Part shown: piece by piece, positions 42,429 through 50,750 of the stretch | Numbering within the stretch: the first letter of the stretch is position 1 | Layout of the letters: every line of letters begins with the position of its first letter | Assembly (NCBI RefSeq): GCF_011305535.1 | Contig: NZ_CP049905.1 | Location: forward strand, 1,250,001 to 1,314,000 | Reading direction: 5' to 3' | Length of the DNA: 64,000 bases | Source of the DNA: Diaphorobacter sp. HDW4B | GTDB lineage: Bacteria > Pseudomonadota > Gammaproteobacteria > Burkholderiales > Burkholderiaceae_C | The notes under the pieces: model-generated | What the model saw: only the letters and a program-made list of their open reading frames with translations | What the model was told of the DNA's origin: nothing | Database searches by the model: none | Translations under genes and position numbers: made by a program

Positions 42429-43094
42429 CTAACGCGCATAGCGAGCTATGCAGCCGCCACACATCCACTCACCATCATCGTAGATACCACCTGTCATGTC
42501 CGTTTTTTGGTGACACCAGCCACATTCCGAATAGATCGCCGTGTCCTCGTATCTATATCGCTCAGGCTCTCTATAGCCCTTCTGGTTGGACGGCAAGAGC
42601 TTCGGATCTGGAGGCGCGGCAAACCTGCCGCAGTTGCTGCACCAGTGCCCACCATGATGAGGAATGGTGCTGGCCTTCCTGCAATGAGGACACACCACCT
42701 GATCAGGCACAACGACAGGCACCACATTGCTAGGCACGAGTTCAGCAATGCTCTCCACACGCTTGCAAGTCATGCCATTGGTGTTGAGGTGGTTGAGCAA
42801 GGGATCGAAGCCCTTGTCACCACTCAAGACAAAGCATTGGGTGTCTGGAGCCGTTTCAAACGTCCTGCCAAGCTCAAAGGCAATGTGGAAGTCCAAGGCA
42901 TTCTTGCCTGAGCCTGAGATCTTCAAGAAATCCACACGGCTGAACCTGTGCGCTGTTGCTGGCTTCTTGGAAGCCTTGGGAGGGTTCTGGTTGGCACCGA
43001 CGAAGATGATGGCCCTGAAACTCTCATCCAAGGGAGACAGATCTACCTTGTGCTTGTTCTCCAAGTCAACTAGCAGCAGCTTCTTGCTCTTCAT
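42429..43094 (-). CDS. PIN-like nuclease domain with zinc ribbons
   Basis: 221 residues from ATG 43092-43094. The N-terminal 140 residues look like a PIN/NYN-type ribonuclease: LLLVDLENKH, SGSGKNALDFHIAFELGRTF, QCFVLSGDKGFDPLLNHL, with conserved Asp residues. Two Cys-rich ribbons follow (CPHC...CSNC near 150-170 and CGWC...CGGC at the C-terminus). It is likely an RNase that acts in defence or stress. It lies 36 bp upstream of the nuclease/ATPase pair and may belong to the same unit. Confidence 0.72.
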   Translation of the reverse strand: MKSKKLLLVDLENKHKVDLSPLDESFRAIIFVGANQNPPKASKKPATAHRFSRVDFLKISGSGKNALDFHIAFELGRTFETAPDTQCFVLSGDKGFDPLLNHLNTNGMTCKRVESIAELVPSNVVPVVVPDQVVCPHCRKASTIPHHGGHWCSNCGRFAAPPDPKLLPSNQKGYREPERYRYEDTAIYSECGWCHQKTDMTGGIYDDGEWMCGGCIARYAR

Positions 43095-43128
43095 ATTGTT
43101 TGCGTCTCCCCATTTCACTGACCGAAGT

Positions 43129-43154
43129 AAAAAAGCACCCATCAGGGTGCTTCT
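43129..43154 (-). terminator. GCACC/GGTGC-type terminator
   Basis: GCACC/GGTGC arms with six T on the minus strand, after the res gene stop at 43164. Confidence 0.75.
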
Positions 43155-43163
43155 TGGCTACCA

Positions 43164-43901
43164 CTACAAGCTCTCGATCAGCTTCAGCACTTCACCTATG
43201 GTGTTCGCACCGTCAATTTTGCTGTTGTCAAACGCCATCATGTAGTGATAACGGTAGCCTGTTTCATGGGCAATTTGGTTCGCCTGCGACTCCCAAATTT
43301 TTCCAAGCCTTAGCTTGTCCTTGGAGTCCGAGTTGTCACGGTCGTCGCCTTTAGTCTCAATGACAACAATGTTCTTGCTCTCCGTCAGAACCACAAAATC
43401 TGGGTAGTGGTTGAGGAAGCCATTGATGGCAAACCCCTTTCCTCGCTCAAGATTGCGGGTCCACCAAACAACGTTCTCCAGTTCCGCCACACCACGAATC
43501 GTGCGTGCTTCCAAAGAATTCACGCCTGCTTCAGTGACATACAAGCTCTTGCTAATGGCCGGTGCATTCTCACTAGGTGTGATCGTTGCAGGGAACGAGA
43601 ACGTTGGCTTGAGCTTGACCTTTTGAATGGTCAGCCAGTTGCTAAATTCTTTCGCAGCGTAGTCGCTGGCCAAGCTCTGGATCTTCTCCTTGATCACCTT
43701 GACATAGGCGTAGTCGCGCTCAAGACAATCTGCACGCTGCTCGTGGCTCATGGCCTGAACAATGCGGGTCAAGTAGTGCTTTACGTCGTTGTCTTCAATC
43801 GGATAGAAAGCATTCTTTCCGATGAGACTAAAGAGCCTACCAACAATAGAGGTGATTTGACCTGAAGGCGGCTGGCTTCGGATGATGCCGTTAAGTCGTT
43901 C
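43164..43901 (-). pseudogene. res: type III restriction enzyme res gene, 3' fragment
   Basis: C-terminal endonuclease part of the type III Res subunit, separated from the rest by the IS insertion. It contains the PD-(D/E)XK nuclease motif HYPDFVVLTESKNIVVIETK followed by KLRLGKIWESQAN. Removing the IS and one TTC target copy joins ...AEKE to RLNGIIRSQPPSG in frame, for a total of about 910 residues. Alone it would lack the helicase domain. Confidence 0.9.
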
Positions 43902-43926
43902 TGAATCGCCCCGGGTTTTCTAGACA
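43902..43926. repeat. IS left terminal inverted repeat
   Basis: Begins TGAATCGCCCCGGG and ends TAGACA; matches the complement of 45109-45133 with two mismatches. Confidence 0.9.
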
Positions 43927-43964
43927 CCTCTGAGCCTCAAATCTAAGGCCCAATAGGAGGTGCT

Positions 43965-44243
43965 ATGAGTAACCAAAGATATCCCCAAGAATTCAAGACC
44001 GAAGCAGTCAAGCAGATCACTGAGCGCGGCCATAAGGTGGCCGATGTTTCAGCCCGACTAGGCGTAAGTCAGCACAGCCTTTATCAATGGATCAAGGCTC
44101 AAGGAACGCCTGCCCATGATCGGCCGGCACAGGTGTCACAAACCGAGGAGTTGCGACGACTGAAGGCTGAACTCAAGCGAGTCACAGAGGAGCGCGACAT
44201 CCTAAAAAAGGCCGCAGCGTACTTTGCCAAGCAGTCCGGGTGA
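43965..44243 (+). CDS. IS3-family transposase OrfA
   Basis: 92 residues: HTH_Tnp_1-type DNA-binding domain (YPQEFKTEAVKQITERGH, VSARLGVSQHSLYQWIKA) followed by a leucine-zipper-like helix (LRRLKAELKRVTEERDILKK). Its stop overlaps the start of orfB, where -1 frameshifting or coupled translation makes the full transposase. Confidence 0.92.
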   Translation: MSNQRYPQEFKTEAVKQITERGHKVADVSARLGVSQHSLYQWIKAQGTPAHDRPAQVSQTEELRRLKAELKRVTEERDILKKAAAYFAKQSG

Positions 44244-45115
44244 AGTACGCATTCATCAAGCGCCATGAAGGTGAGTACAGCATTCGCCGACTGTGCAAGG
44301 TCATGGCTGTACACCCTAGCGGCTACTACGCCTGGAAGGCGCAACCGATGAGCCTGCGTGCAAAGGACGATCAACGTCTGTTGGGTCTTCTCAAGCATGC
44401 GTGGCTCGAGAGTGGTGGCGTCTATGGCTATCGCAAGCTGACCATGGACATGCGTGATTTGGGCGAGAGCTGCGGCAAGCATCGCGTGGCACGACTGCTC
44501 AAAATCGAGGGGCTGCGCTCACAGACGGGCTACAAACGCCGTGCAGGCATGCGTGGCGGCAAACCTGCCATCGTCGCGCCCAATCACTTGCAGCGCCGCT
44601 TCGCAGCGGCCGAGCCCAACCAAGCTTGGGTGACTGACATCACATACATCCGCACCCATGAAGGTTGGCTGTATCTGGCGGTGGTGGTTGACCTGTTCTC
44701 ACGTCAGGTTGTTGGCTGGTCTATGGGCAGCCGCATCGATACTGGCTTGGTGCTCGATGCACTGTTGATGGCCTTGTGGCGTCGCAGGCCTAAGCTGCCT
44801 GTCATGGTGCATTCGGATCAGGGTAGTCAGTTTACAGGCCATGACTGGCAGGGCTTTCTGCGAGATCACAATCTGGTCTCCAGCATGAGTCGTCGCGGCA
44901 ACTGTCACGACAACGCCGTGGCCGAGAGCTTCTTCCAGTTGCTCAAGCGCGAGCGTATTCGCCGCCAGATTTACCCGACGCGCGATGAGGCCAGGGCTGA
45001 TGTCTTCAACTACATCGAGATGTTTTACAACCCGAAAAGGCGTCATGGCACCGCCGGAGATATCTCTCCGGTAGAGTTCGAAAGACGGCATTCCCAACGG
45101 CTCAACAGTGTCTAG
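44240..45115 (+). CDS. IS3-family transposase OrfB (integrase core)
   Basis: 291 residues with an HTH_21 region (YGYRKLTMDMRD) and an rve DDE core: first Asp in WVTDITYI, second in MVHSDQGSQFTG, Glu in NAVAESFFQLLKRE, then YNPKRRHGTAG. All catalytic residues are present, and the frame is intact. Confidence 0.94.
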   Translation: MKYAFIKRHEGEYSIRRLCKVMAVHPSGYYAWKAQPMSLRAKDDQRLLGLLKHAWLESGGVYGYRKLTMDMRDLGESCGKHRVARLLKIEGLRSQTGYKRRAGMRGGKPAIVAPNHLQRRFAAAEPNQAWVTDITYIRTHEGWLYLAVVVDLFSRQVVGWSMGSRIDTGLVLDALLMALWRRRPKLPVMVHSDQGSQFTGHDWQGFLRDHNLVSSMSRRGNCHDNAVAESFFQLLKRERIRRQIYPTRDEARADVFNYIEMFYNPKRRHGTAGDISPVEFERRHSQRLNSV

Positions 45116-45133
45116 GAAATCCGGGGCGATTCA
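45109..45133. repeat. IS right terminal inverted repeat
   Basis: Ends in CCGGGGCGATTCA, the complement of the left end. It also supplies the premature stop of the res frame. Confidence 0.9.
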
Positions 45134-47131
45134 TTCCTTCTCAGCCTTCTTCACAGCCTTGAATGCAGGCGCACTTTCCCCATTGCCAATCTCTTGCGCA
45201 TCTACTGCATAGACGTCTGCCTCAATAGCAGTGAAGTTGACCGTGGCATCAAGATTTGCCAACACAAAATTGGACAACAAGTTTTCTTTTGCCAGCTTGT
45301 GCCACTCGTCACCAGCGTCAAAGAAGCCACCGTCCGAGGGAACCTTGATGAAGAACTGAGGCAGTTTGACGGCCTGCACAGACTGCTCGAACATAGGTTT
45401 TATCTTGTGTTCGTTCATGTGCGCTTTCAACTCTTCAGGCGAGCTATCGCCTGTGGCATCTTTAGCCTGTTGTTCAAATTGTTTGGCTTGCTCCACGGCT
45501 TGGGCCTTGATAGTTTCCACCCCAGCAATCACAGCATTGCCAGTTGTAGCCTCTGTTCCAGCAATCCCAGCACTCTGCTCACCTTCTGCGGCATGAGTAG
45601 CTTGCTGGACTGCTTGCGCTTCCCAGTTCGGATTGAGCTTGCTCGTTTCCACTTCAAGAGCGTCGCCAGAATCACCAGACGGTTGCGCTGGTGTCGGGTC
45701 GGTTGGCACCGGCAAAGGAAGGCTCTGCTGATCGGCCTGCGGGGCTGGATCGACCGGAATAGACGACAGATCGACTTCCCGATAGTCACGCTTGGAAAAG
45801 CCTGCCTTGTTCAGCCCAGCGACGACCTGGTTCAGCGTGCTCTGGAACTGGCTAGAAGACGTGAAGACATAGCTCAGGTTGAGCAATTCCACACTGTGCT
45901 TGCGCGTGTAGGGCATGCGCAAAACACGGCCCAAAATCTGGGTGACATCAACAACCGAAGACTTGTTTGCCAGCGTTGCCAACACATAGGCAAACGGGCA
46001 GTCCCAACCTTCCTTCAACGCATTGACGGTGATGATGTATCGCACCTCACATGTGCGACTGAGCAGATCAACGCCCTTCAGTTCGTTCACATTGGCCGTT
46101 TTGATAGCTATGTGTTCGGGAGAAATGTTGAGATCAACAAGAATCTCACGCACCTTCTCAAAGGTGGTCGTATCGTCTTTGGTCTTCGGTTCAGCCTGGA
46201 ACAGCACGATAGGCCGAATGTAGCCACCGCCATTAGCTTCTGCTTTCTTGGCGAACTCTTCCAGTTGGCGGCGCATGTTCAGCGCGGCCATGATCACGTC
46301 TTCCTGACTGCGCTGATTGGCAACAATCACCGGCAGCTTCACCATGTTCTGCTTCTTGAGCCGAAGGGCATCAACGTAGCTGATGATGTTGCTGTTGTCG
46401 CGCGGCGTAGCAGTCAGATCAAAAATGAAGCTAGGGTTGAGGTTGCGAAGCATGTCAACCGACAACGTGCTTTCGGCATTGTGGCTCTCGTCTACAACCA
46501 CGATAGGCTTCAAACTGCGCATGACGTTGATGAGTGCTGAAGGATCAGTACCTTCCAGTGGCTCAACAACTTCACTATCGTCAGCAATGAAGGACGCAAG
46601 ATAGCCGTTCTCTTGGAACGCCTTTCGGTTCTCTTTGTTGGTCGCTTTCAACGAGTCAAACGACATCACAACTACTGAAAGCTGCTCCTTTACGGTGTCT
46701 GCATTGAAGCCAGCACCTTGCAGAACATCAGCCTTCTCATACACCTGCACACGCCCATTGAACAGATCGTTCAAACGCTGACGATAAGGGTGATCGATGT
46801 TGGACAGGTTCTTGACGGTCTGCTCAAGGATGGTCAGCGAAGGCACCAACCAAACTACAAACTTTGGCCGAGTCGGGTTGTACTCAGCGAAGGCCGCAAA
46901 AATTCGATCAAGTGCATTGACTGCAATGAAGGTCTTTCCACCAGCAGTGGGAACCTTCACGCAGACATGAGGCACTTCCTTGATGTTGTTCTTGTAGACC
47001 TGATTGAGAACACCACGCTCTTGCCAATACTTTGCAAACGAGTTTGGCAGATGCCCCTTGCATTCAAGGAGGGTGTCCAGATACGCACTCAGATCGGTGA
47101 GTACATCAGCCTGATAGTCTTTCAGTTCCAT
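45134..47131 (-). pseudogene. res: type III restriction enzyme res gene, 5' fragment
   Basis: First 666 codons of the Res subunit: the DEAD-type translocase with Walker A VKVPTAGGKTFIAVNALD, Walker B IVVVDESHNA, motif III DLTATPRDN and motif VI VTQILGRVLRMPY. The frame ends at the IS border (stop at 45131-45133 inside the IS repeat). The nuclease domain is on the other side, so restriction is expected to be lost while the methyltransferase stays intact. Confidence 0.92.
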
Positions 47132-47145
47132 TTTTATCTTTCTTC

Positions 47146-48816
47146 TTAGAAACGAGTGATATCACGCGGAATGCGCTTGAACGTGATCGAGTGCTTGTAC
47201 AAAAAGTCTTTGTCCAAGGCGCACTTGTCGGCATAGATAGTGAACTGCTCTGGTCGTGCTGAAAGAGACTTCAGGTTCAAGCTACCCAAGAAGTCAAGAT
47301 CGAGGGTTGTGACCTGATCGCGCTCATAGCGGAAGATCCACAAAGCCGTTTCAGTTGCACCTAGCGCATATGGGCTTACGGGGTTATCTTGAGCAAATCG
47401 CTTCTCAACAGGAATGTTCTCAGTGTAGGCAACGTAGTCCCTGATGGCACTTACACCGACTTCTTCATTGAGGTTCTTGTCGTCTTTAAAGAGCGAAAAA
47501 CCTAAATCGTAGAAGTCAAAACCGCCACCTGTTCCGGGGACAAACTTTGCTCCATCTCCGTAGCCGTCTATTACGCGCCGAACACGCTCTGCCGTAACGG
47601 CTTCTGCGTAGTCCATCATTTCGCAGAGGATGAATCTACGGGTTCCGCCATCGGAAGCATTTAGCTTCAGAACTGCTTGTGCTGTGGTTCCACTGCCACC
47701 GAAAGAATCAAGAACAATTGCTTCATCGTTATCGCAGAGTTCTAAGCAATCAACAATCAAGTCTACTGGCTTGGGAAACTCAAACTCAGAGGCCAAACCA
47801 AGTCGCCCCAACTCGGTAGTACCTTGCTCACTGATGTATTTAGTCTCCGTCCAAATGGACTTAGCTTTGACGGTTTCCTTACGATACTTCTCAAAAACGC
47901 GCCATGCACCCTCACGTGTCTGCCGTGCATAAAGAAACTCGGTAGTTTGTGCCTTTGTTTTAAGGGTAAATTTATCCTTACCCCACCGCCAACAGCTCTC
48001 GACACCCTCACTGTTAAACGGCTCAATCTTGAAAGAATCAGGATGCTCTTCAAGAGAAACAAGAAAATTGCCACTTTCATCTACTACGCCTGGACGAGCA
48101 TAGATTGGATAGAAAAGATTCGGACGATTAAAACGCCCAAACTTTGGATTGCGGTTGCGCAACTCCCTGGAAGAGAAAGATCCAAAGGTATCCTTTTCAG
48201 GCAAGTTAGTACCCTCTGTGGATAGCTCACCCAACTCCGAAAGGCTGCTCTTTCCAAAACAGAGAAGATATTCGTGCGTCTTCGCAATTTGCTTGTAAGT
48301 CTGACCACGCTTGTTAGATTGAACGATGATTTGAGCAAGAAAATTAGACTCGCCAAAAACCTCATTCATCAACAAACGGAAATGAAATATTTCATTGTCA
48401 TCCAAACTAACAAAGATAACGCCATCATGTGCCAAAAGCCGATGAAGAAGCTTAAGGCGAGGATAAATCATGCAAAGCCATTTATCGTGACGACTTAAAT
48501 CCTCACCTTCTTTCTTAACAACGTCACCCAACCACTTCTTAATTCTAGGGTCGTTTACAGCATCGTTATATGCCCAACCTTCATTGCCCGTGTTGTAAGG
48601 TGGATCAATATATATACAATTAACCTTCCCCTCATATTCGGGAAGCAAGCCCTTCAAAACCTCAAGATTGTCACCCCGGATGATCTTATTGTCTTTTGAA
48701 TTATCCAAAGACTGATCCGAGCCCGAGAACGAGTACTTCTTATCCAACAAGCGAAATGGCACATCGTGATGATGGTTAACAACCGCGCTTCTTCCCACCC
48801 ATTGAAGTGTTGGCAT
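47146..48816 (-). CDS. mod: type III restriction-modification methyltransferase (Mod)
   Basis: 556 residues, beta-class N6-adenine methyltransferase: motif IV CIYIDPPYNTGNEGWAYNDA near residue 70 and SAM motif VLDSFGGSGTTAQAVLKLN near 390, with a target-recognition region between. It is 14 bp upstream of res on the same strand, the usual mod-res order. Mod can methylate without Res, so the cell should stay modified even though res is interrupted. The recognition site cannot be read from sequence. Confidence 0.93.
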   Translation of the reverse strand: MPTLQWVGRSAVVNHHHDVPFRLLDKKYSFSGSDQSLDNSKDNKIIRGDNLEVLKGLLPEYEGKVNCIYIDPPYNTGNEGWAYNDAVNDPRIKKWLGDVVKKEGEDLSRHDKWLCMIYPRLKLLHRLLAHDGVIFVSLDDNEIFHFRLLMNEVFGESNFLAQIIVQSNKRGQTYKQIAKTHEYLLCFGKSSLSELGELSTEGTNLPEKDTFGSFSSRELRNRNPKFGRFNRPNLFYPIYARPGVVDESGNFLVSLEEHPDSFKIEPFNSEGVESCWRWGKDKFTLKTKAQTTEFLYARQTREGAWRVFEKYRKETVKAKSIWTETKYISEQGTTELGRLGLASEFEFPKPVDLIVDCLELCDNDEAIVLDSFGGSGTTAQAVLKLNASDGGTRRFILCEMMDYAEAVTAERVRRVIDGYGDGAKFVPGTGGGFDFYDLGFSLFKDDKNLNEEVGVSAIRDYVAYTENIPVEKRFAQDNPVSPYALGATETALWIFRYERDQVTTLDLDFLGSLNLKSLSARPEQFTIYADKCALDKDFLYKHSITFKRIPRDITRF

Positions 48817-48923
48817 GAACTAATCTTTTTCTATGAATGCCGGCAAAACCCAGCACAAAATCTTATCAAAACATCAATGAATCAATCATTGACACATATT
48901 CAAATTATACTTGTGAGGCTACA

Positions 48924-48961
48924 TTTATTGCTATAGCAATAAACTCAACAACTAGTTGTTG
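48924..48961. repeat. two adjacent perfect palindromes
   Basis: TTTATTGCTATAGCAATAAA (48924-48943) and CAACAACTAGTTGTTG (48946-48961). They lie between the mod promoter and the stop of the element rarA, which the second one contains. They could form a bidirectional terminator or an operator for mod. Confidence 0.5.
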
Positions 48962-50256
48962 CCAGCTTCTTCATCCCACTTCTTCAGCAGGGCAAGCTTT
49001 TCGCCAATCTTGACCTCTAACCCTCTTGGCACCGGCTGGTACCAATTAGGTTCATCTATGCCTTCTGGAAGATAAGTCTCACCAGCAGCATAGGCGTTCG
49101 GTTCGTCATGAGCATATCGGTATTCATGACCGTAACCGAGTTCCTTCATGAGCTTTGTTGGGGCATTTCTCAAGTGAACAGGCACCTCACGGCTCTTGTC
49201 CTGCTTCACAAACGCCTTGGCTTGGTTGTAGGCGTTGTACCCAGCATTGCTTTTGGCAGCTACCGCCAGATAGATTACAGCCTGCCCCAAGGCCAACTCC
49301 CCTTCAGGGCTTCCCAGACGCTCATAGGTCAAGGCAGCGTCGTTGGCTATCTGCATGGCCCTTGGATCGGCCAAGCCAATGTCTTCCCACGCCATGCGAA
49401 CAATGCGCCGTGCCAGATACCTCGCGTCTGCACCACCGTCCAACATGCGTGTGAGCCAGTAGAGGGCTGCGTCAGGATGCGATCCACGCACCGACTTGTG
49501 CAAGGCAGAAATCTGGTCGTAGAAGTTGTCCCCACCCTTGTCAAAACGACGACTGTTCAAGGTCAAAGCGTTCTGCAAGAAGTCAGCCGTGATCTGCGTG
49601 ATACCTGAAGCTTTCGCTGCCGTGCTGGTCTGTTCCAGCAGGTTCAAGAACCTTCTCGCGTCGCCGTCTGCATACCCAATGATGGTGTCCGTCGCCAAGT
49701 CGTCAAACACCAGATGGCCAAGGGCAATGTCTTGAGCACGCTTCAAGAGCAGCCGCAGTTCTTCGTCTGTGAGCGACTTCAGAACATAGACCTGTGCCCG
49801 TGACAACAGCGCCGAGTTGACCTCAAACGAAGGGTTCTCTGTGGTCGCTCCAATGAACGTCACCAAGCCACTTTCAGCATAGGGAAGAAGAGCGTCTTGT
49901 TGCGACTTATTGAACCTGTGAATTTCGTCTACGAACAAGATCGTGTGCTTGCCCATAGCTAGGTTCTGCTGCGCCTGTTCCATAGCAGCCCTGATGTCTT
50001 TCACACCAGAGAACACAGCAGACAAGGCGATGAACTCGCACTTGAAGGCCGTAGCTGTCAGGCGTGCCAAAGTCGTTTTACCGACACCCGGTGGCCCCCA
50101 GAAGATCATGGAGTGCGGCTTGCCCGACTGAAAAGCCAACCTCAAAGGCTTGCCGTCACCCAACAGATGCGACTGCCCAACCACCTCGTCCAAGGTCTTC
50201 GGACGAAGCGCTTCAGCCAGTGGCGCTTGCGGCTCTTGTGCAAACAAATCAAGCAT
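48952..50256 (-). CDS. rarA: complete element-borne RarA (MgsA) AAA+ ATPase
   Basis: 434 residues, full length. Walker A IFWGPPGVGKTTLARL, Walker [21 protein letters not shown], sensor 1 [12 protein letters not shown], and the C-terminal region ending VPRGLEVKIGEKLALL. It aligns throughout with the split chromosomal copy (436 residues when rejoined). Start MLDLFAQE (ATG 50254-50256): the start codon overlaps the stop of the truncated host frame (ATGCTTGA), so host transcripts can feed it. RarA acts at stalled replication forks. The codons around the attachment core are synonymous variants, which should prevent re-integration here. Confidence 0.95.
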   Translation of the reverse strand: MLDLFAQEPQAPLAEALRPKTLDEVVGQSHLLGDGKPLRLAFQSGKPHSMIFWGPPGVGKTTLARLTATAFKCEFIALSAVFSGVKDIRAAMEQAQQNLAMGKHTILFVDEIHRFNKSQQDALLPYAESGLVTFIGATTENPSFEVNSALLSRAQVYVLKSLTDEELRLLLKRAQDIALGHLVFDDLATDTIIGYADGDARRFLNLLEQTSTAAKASGITQITADFLQNALTLNSRRFDKGGDNFYDQISALHKSVRGSHPDAALYWLTRMLDGGADARYLARRIVRMAWEDIGLADPRAMQIANDAALTYERLGSPEGELALGQAVIYLAVAAKSNAGYNAYNQAKAFVKQDKSREVPVHLRNAPTKLMKELGYGHEYRYAHDEPNAYAAGETYLPEGIDEPNWYQPVPRGLEVKIGEKLALLKKWDEEAGNN

Positions 50257-50290
50257 GCTTGCCCCCCGCAAAACAATGGGGAAGCCCAAA

Positions 50291-50302
50291 TATTTGCACA
50301 AA
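50291..50302. repeat. candidate integrase arm-binding site, right end
   Basis: TATTTGCACAAA, same orientation as at 7038-7049; 40 bp from attR. Confidence 0.5.
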
Positions 50303-50342
50303 CGACTCTCTAAGTCGTTGTTTTATATAGTAGTTGACAGCT

Positions 50343-50351
50343 TTGTTGAAG
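50343..50351. other. attR core
   Basis: Second copy of TTGTTGAAG; to its right the rarA coding sequence continues towards its start at 50698. Confidence 0.85.
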
Positions 50352-50750
50352 CGGTGCACTTCATCGACGAACACGATGGTGCGCTGCTGCATCAGCCCGT
50401 CGCGCGCGGACTGCGCCTGCTCGACAGCTTCGCGGATGTCCTTGACGCCGCCCAGTACCGCGCTGATCGAGATGAACTGCGCATCGAAGGCCTGCGCCAT
50501 CAGCCGCGCAATGGTGGTCTTGCCGACACCCGGCGACCCCCAGAGGATGCAACTGTGCGGCTGGCCCGACTCGAACGCAAGCCTGAGCGGCATGCCCGGA
50601 CCGAGCACATGCTGCTGACCGATCACCTCACCCAGAGTGTGCGGGCGAAGGCGTTCGGCGAGTGGCTGGTGGGCAGAGGGATTCGGGTTCACGGGCAAAC
50701 AGAGCGACGAAGGGAAAACCTGATCGTAACTCGCTTGGCCCGCGCGCAGC

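Larger units (their letters stand above)
43902..45133 (+). mobile_element. IS3-family insertion sequence in res
   Basis: 1232 bp with 25-bp terminal inverted repeats (43902-43926 and 45109-45133; first bases TGAATCGCCCCGG) differing at two positions, and a 3-bp target duplication TTC (43899-43901, 45134-45136). Two overlapping frames encode OrfA and OrfB. Both IRs and frames look intact, so the element is probably active. The GC content is higher than that of the surrounding island. Confidence 0.95.
6970..50351. mobile_element. integrative, mobilisable, possibly self-replicating element in rarA (about 43.4 kb)
   Basis: It is bounded by the 9-bp direct repeat TTGTTGAAG (6970-6978 and 50343-50351) inside the chromosomal rarA. 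It carries a tyrosine integrase at the left end, a ColE2-type Rep, MobC and relaxase, pilins, DotA/TraY, several nuclease/ATPase defence candidates, a type III R-M system and a complete spare rarA at the right end. Its codon use and AT content differ visibly from both GC-rich flanks. It resembles an integrated mobilisable plasmid. I do not recognise it as a named element. Confidence 0.93.
50249..50698 (-). pseudogene. rarA: rarA (mgsA) 5' fragment with element-derived tail
   Basis: The chromosomal start and first 118 or so residues of RarA, including Walker A ILWGSPGVGKTTIARL and Walker B TIVFVDEVHRFNK. After attR the frame continues in element DNA (AVNYYIKQRLRESFV...) for about 30 residues and stops at 50249-50251. 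The frame contains both nucleotide-binding motifs but no C-terminal domain. If translated, it may be inactive or interfere with the full-length protein; its more obvious role is to lead ribosomes to the element rarA. Confidence 0.92.
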
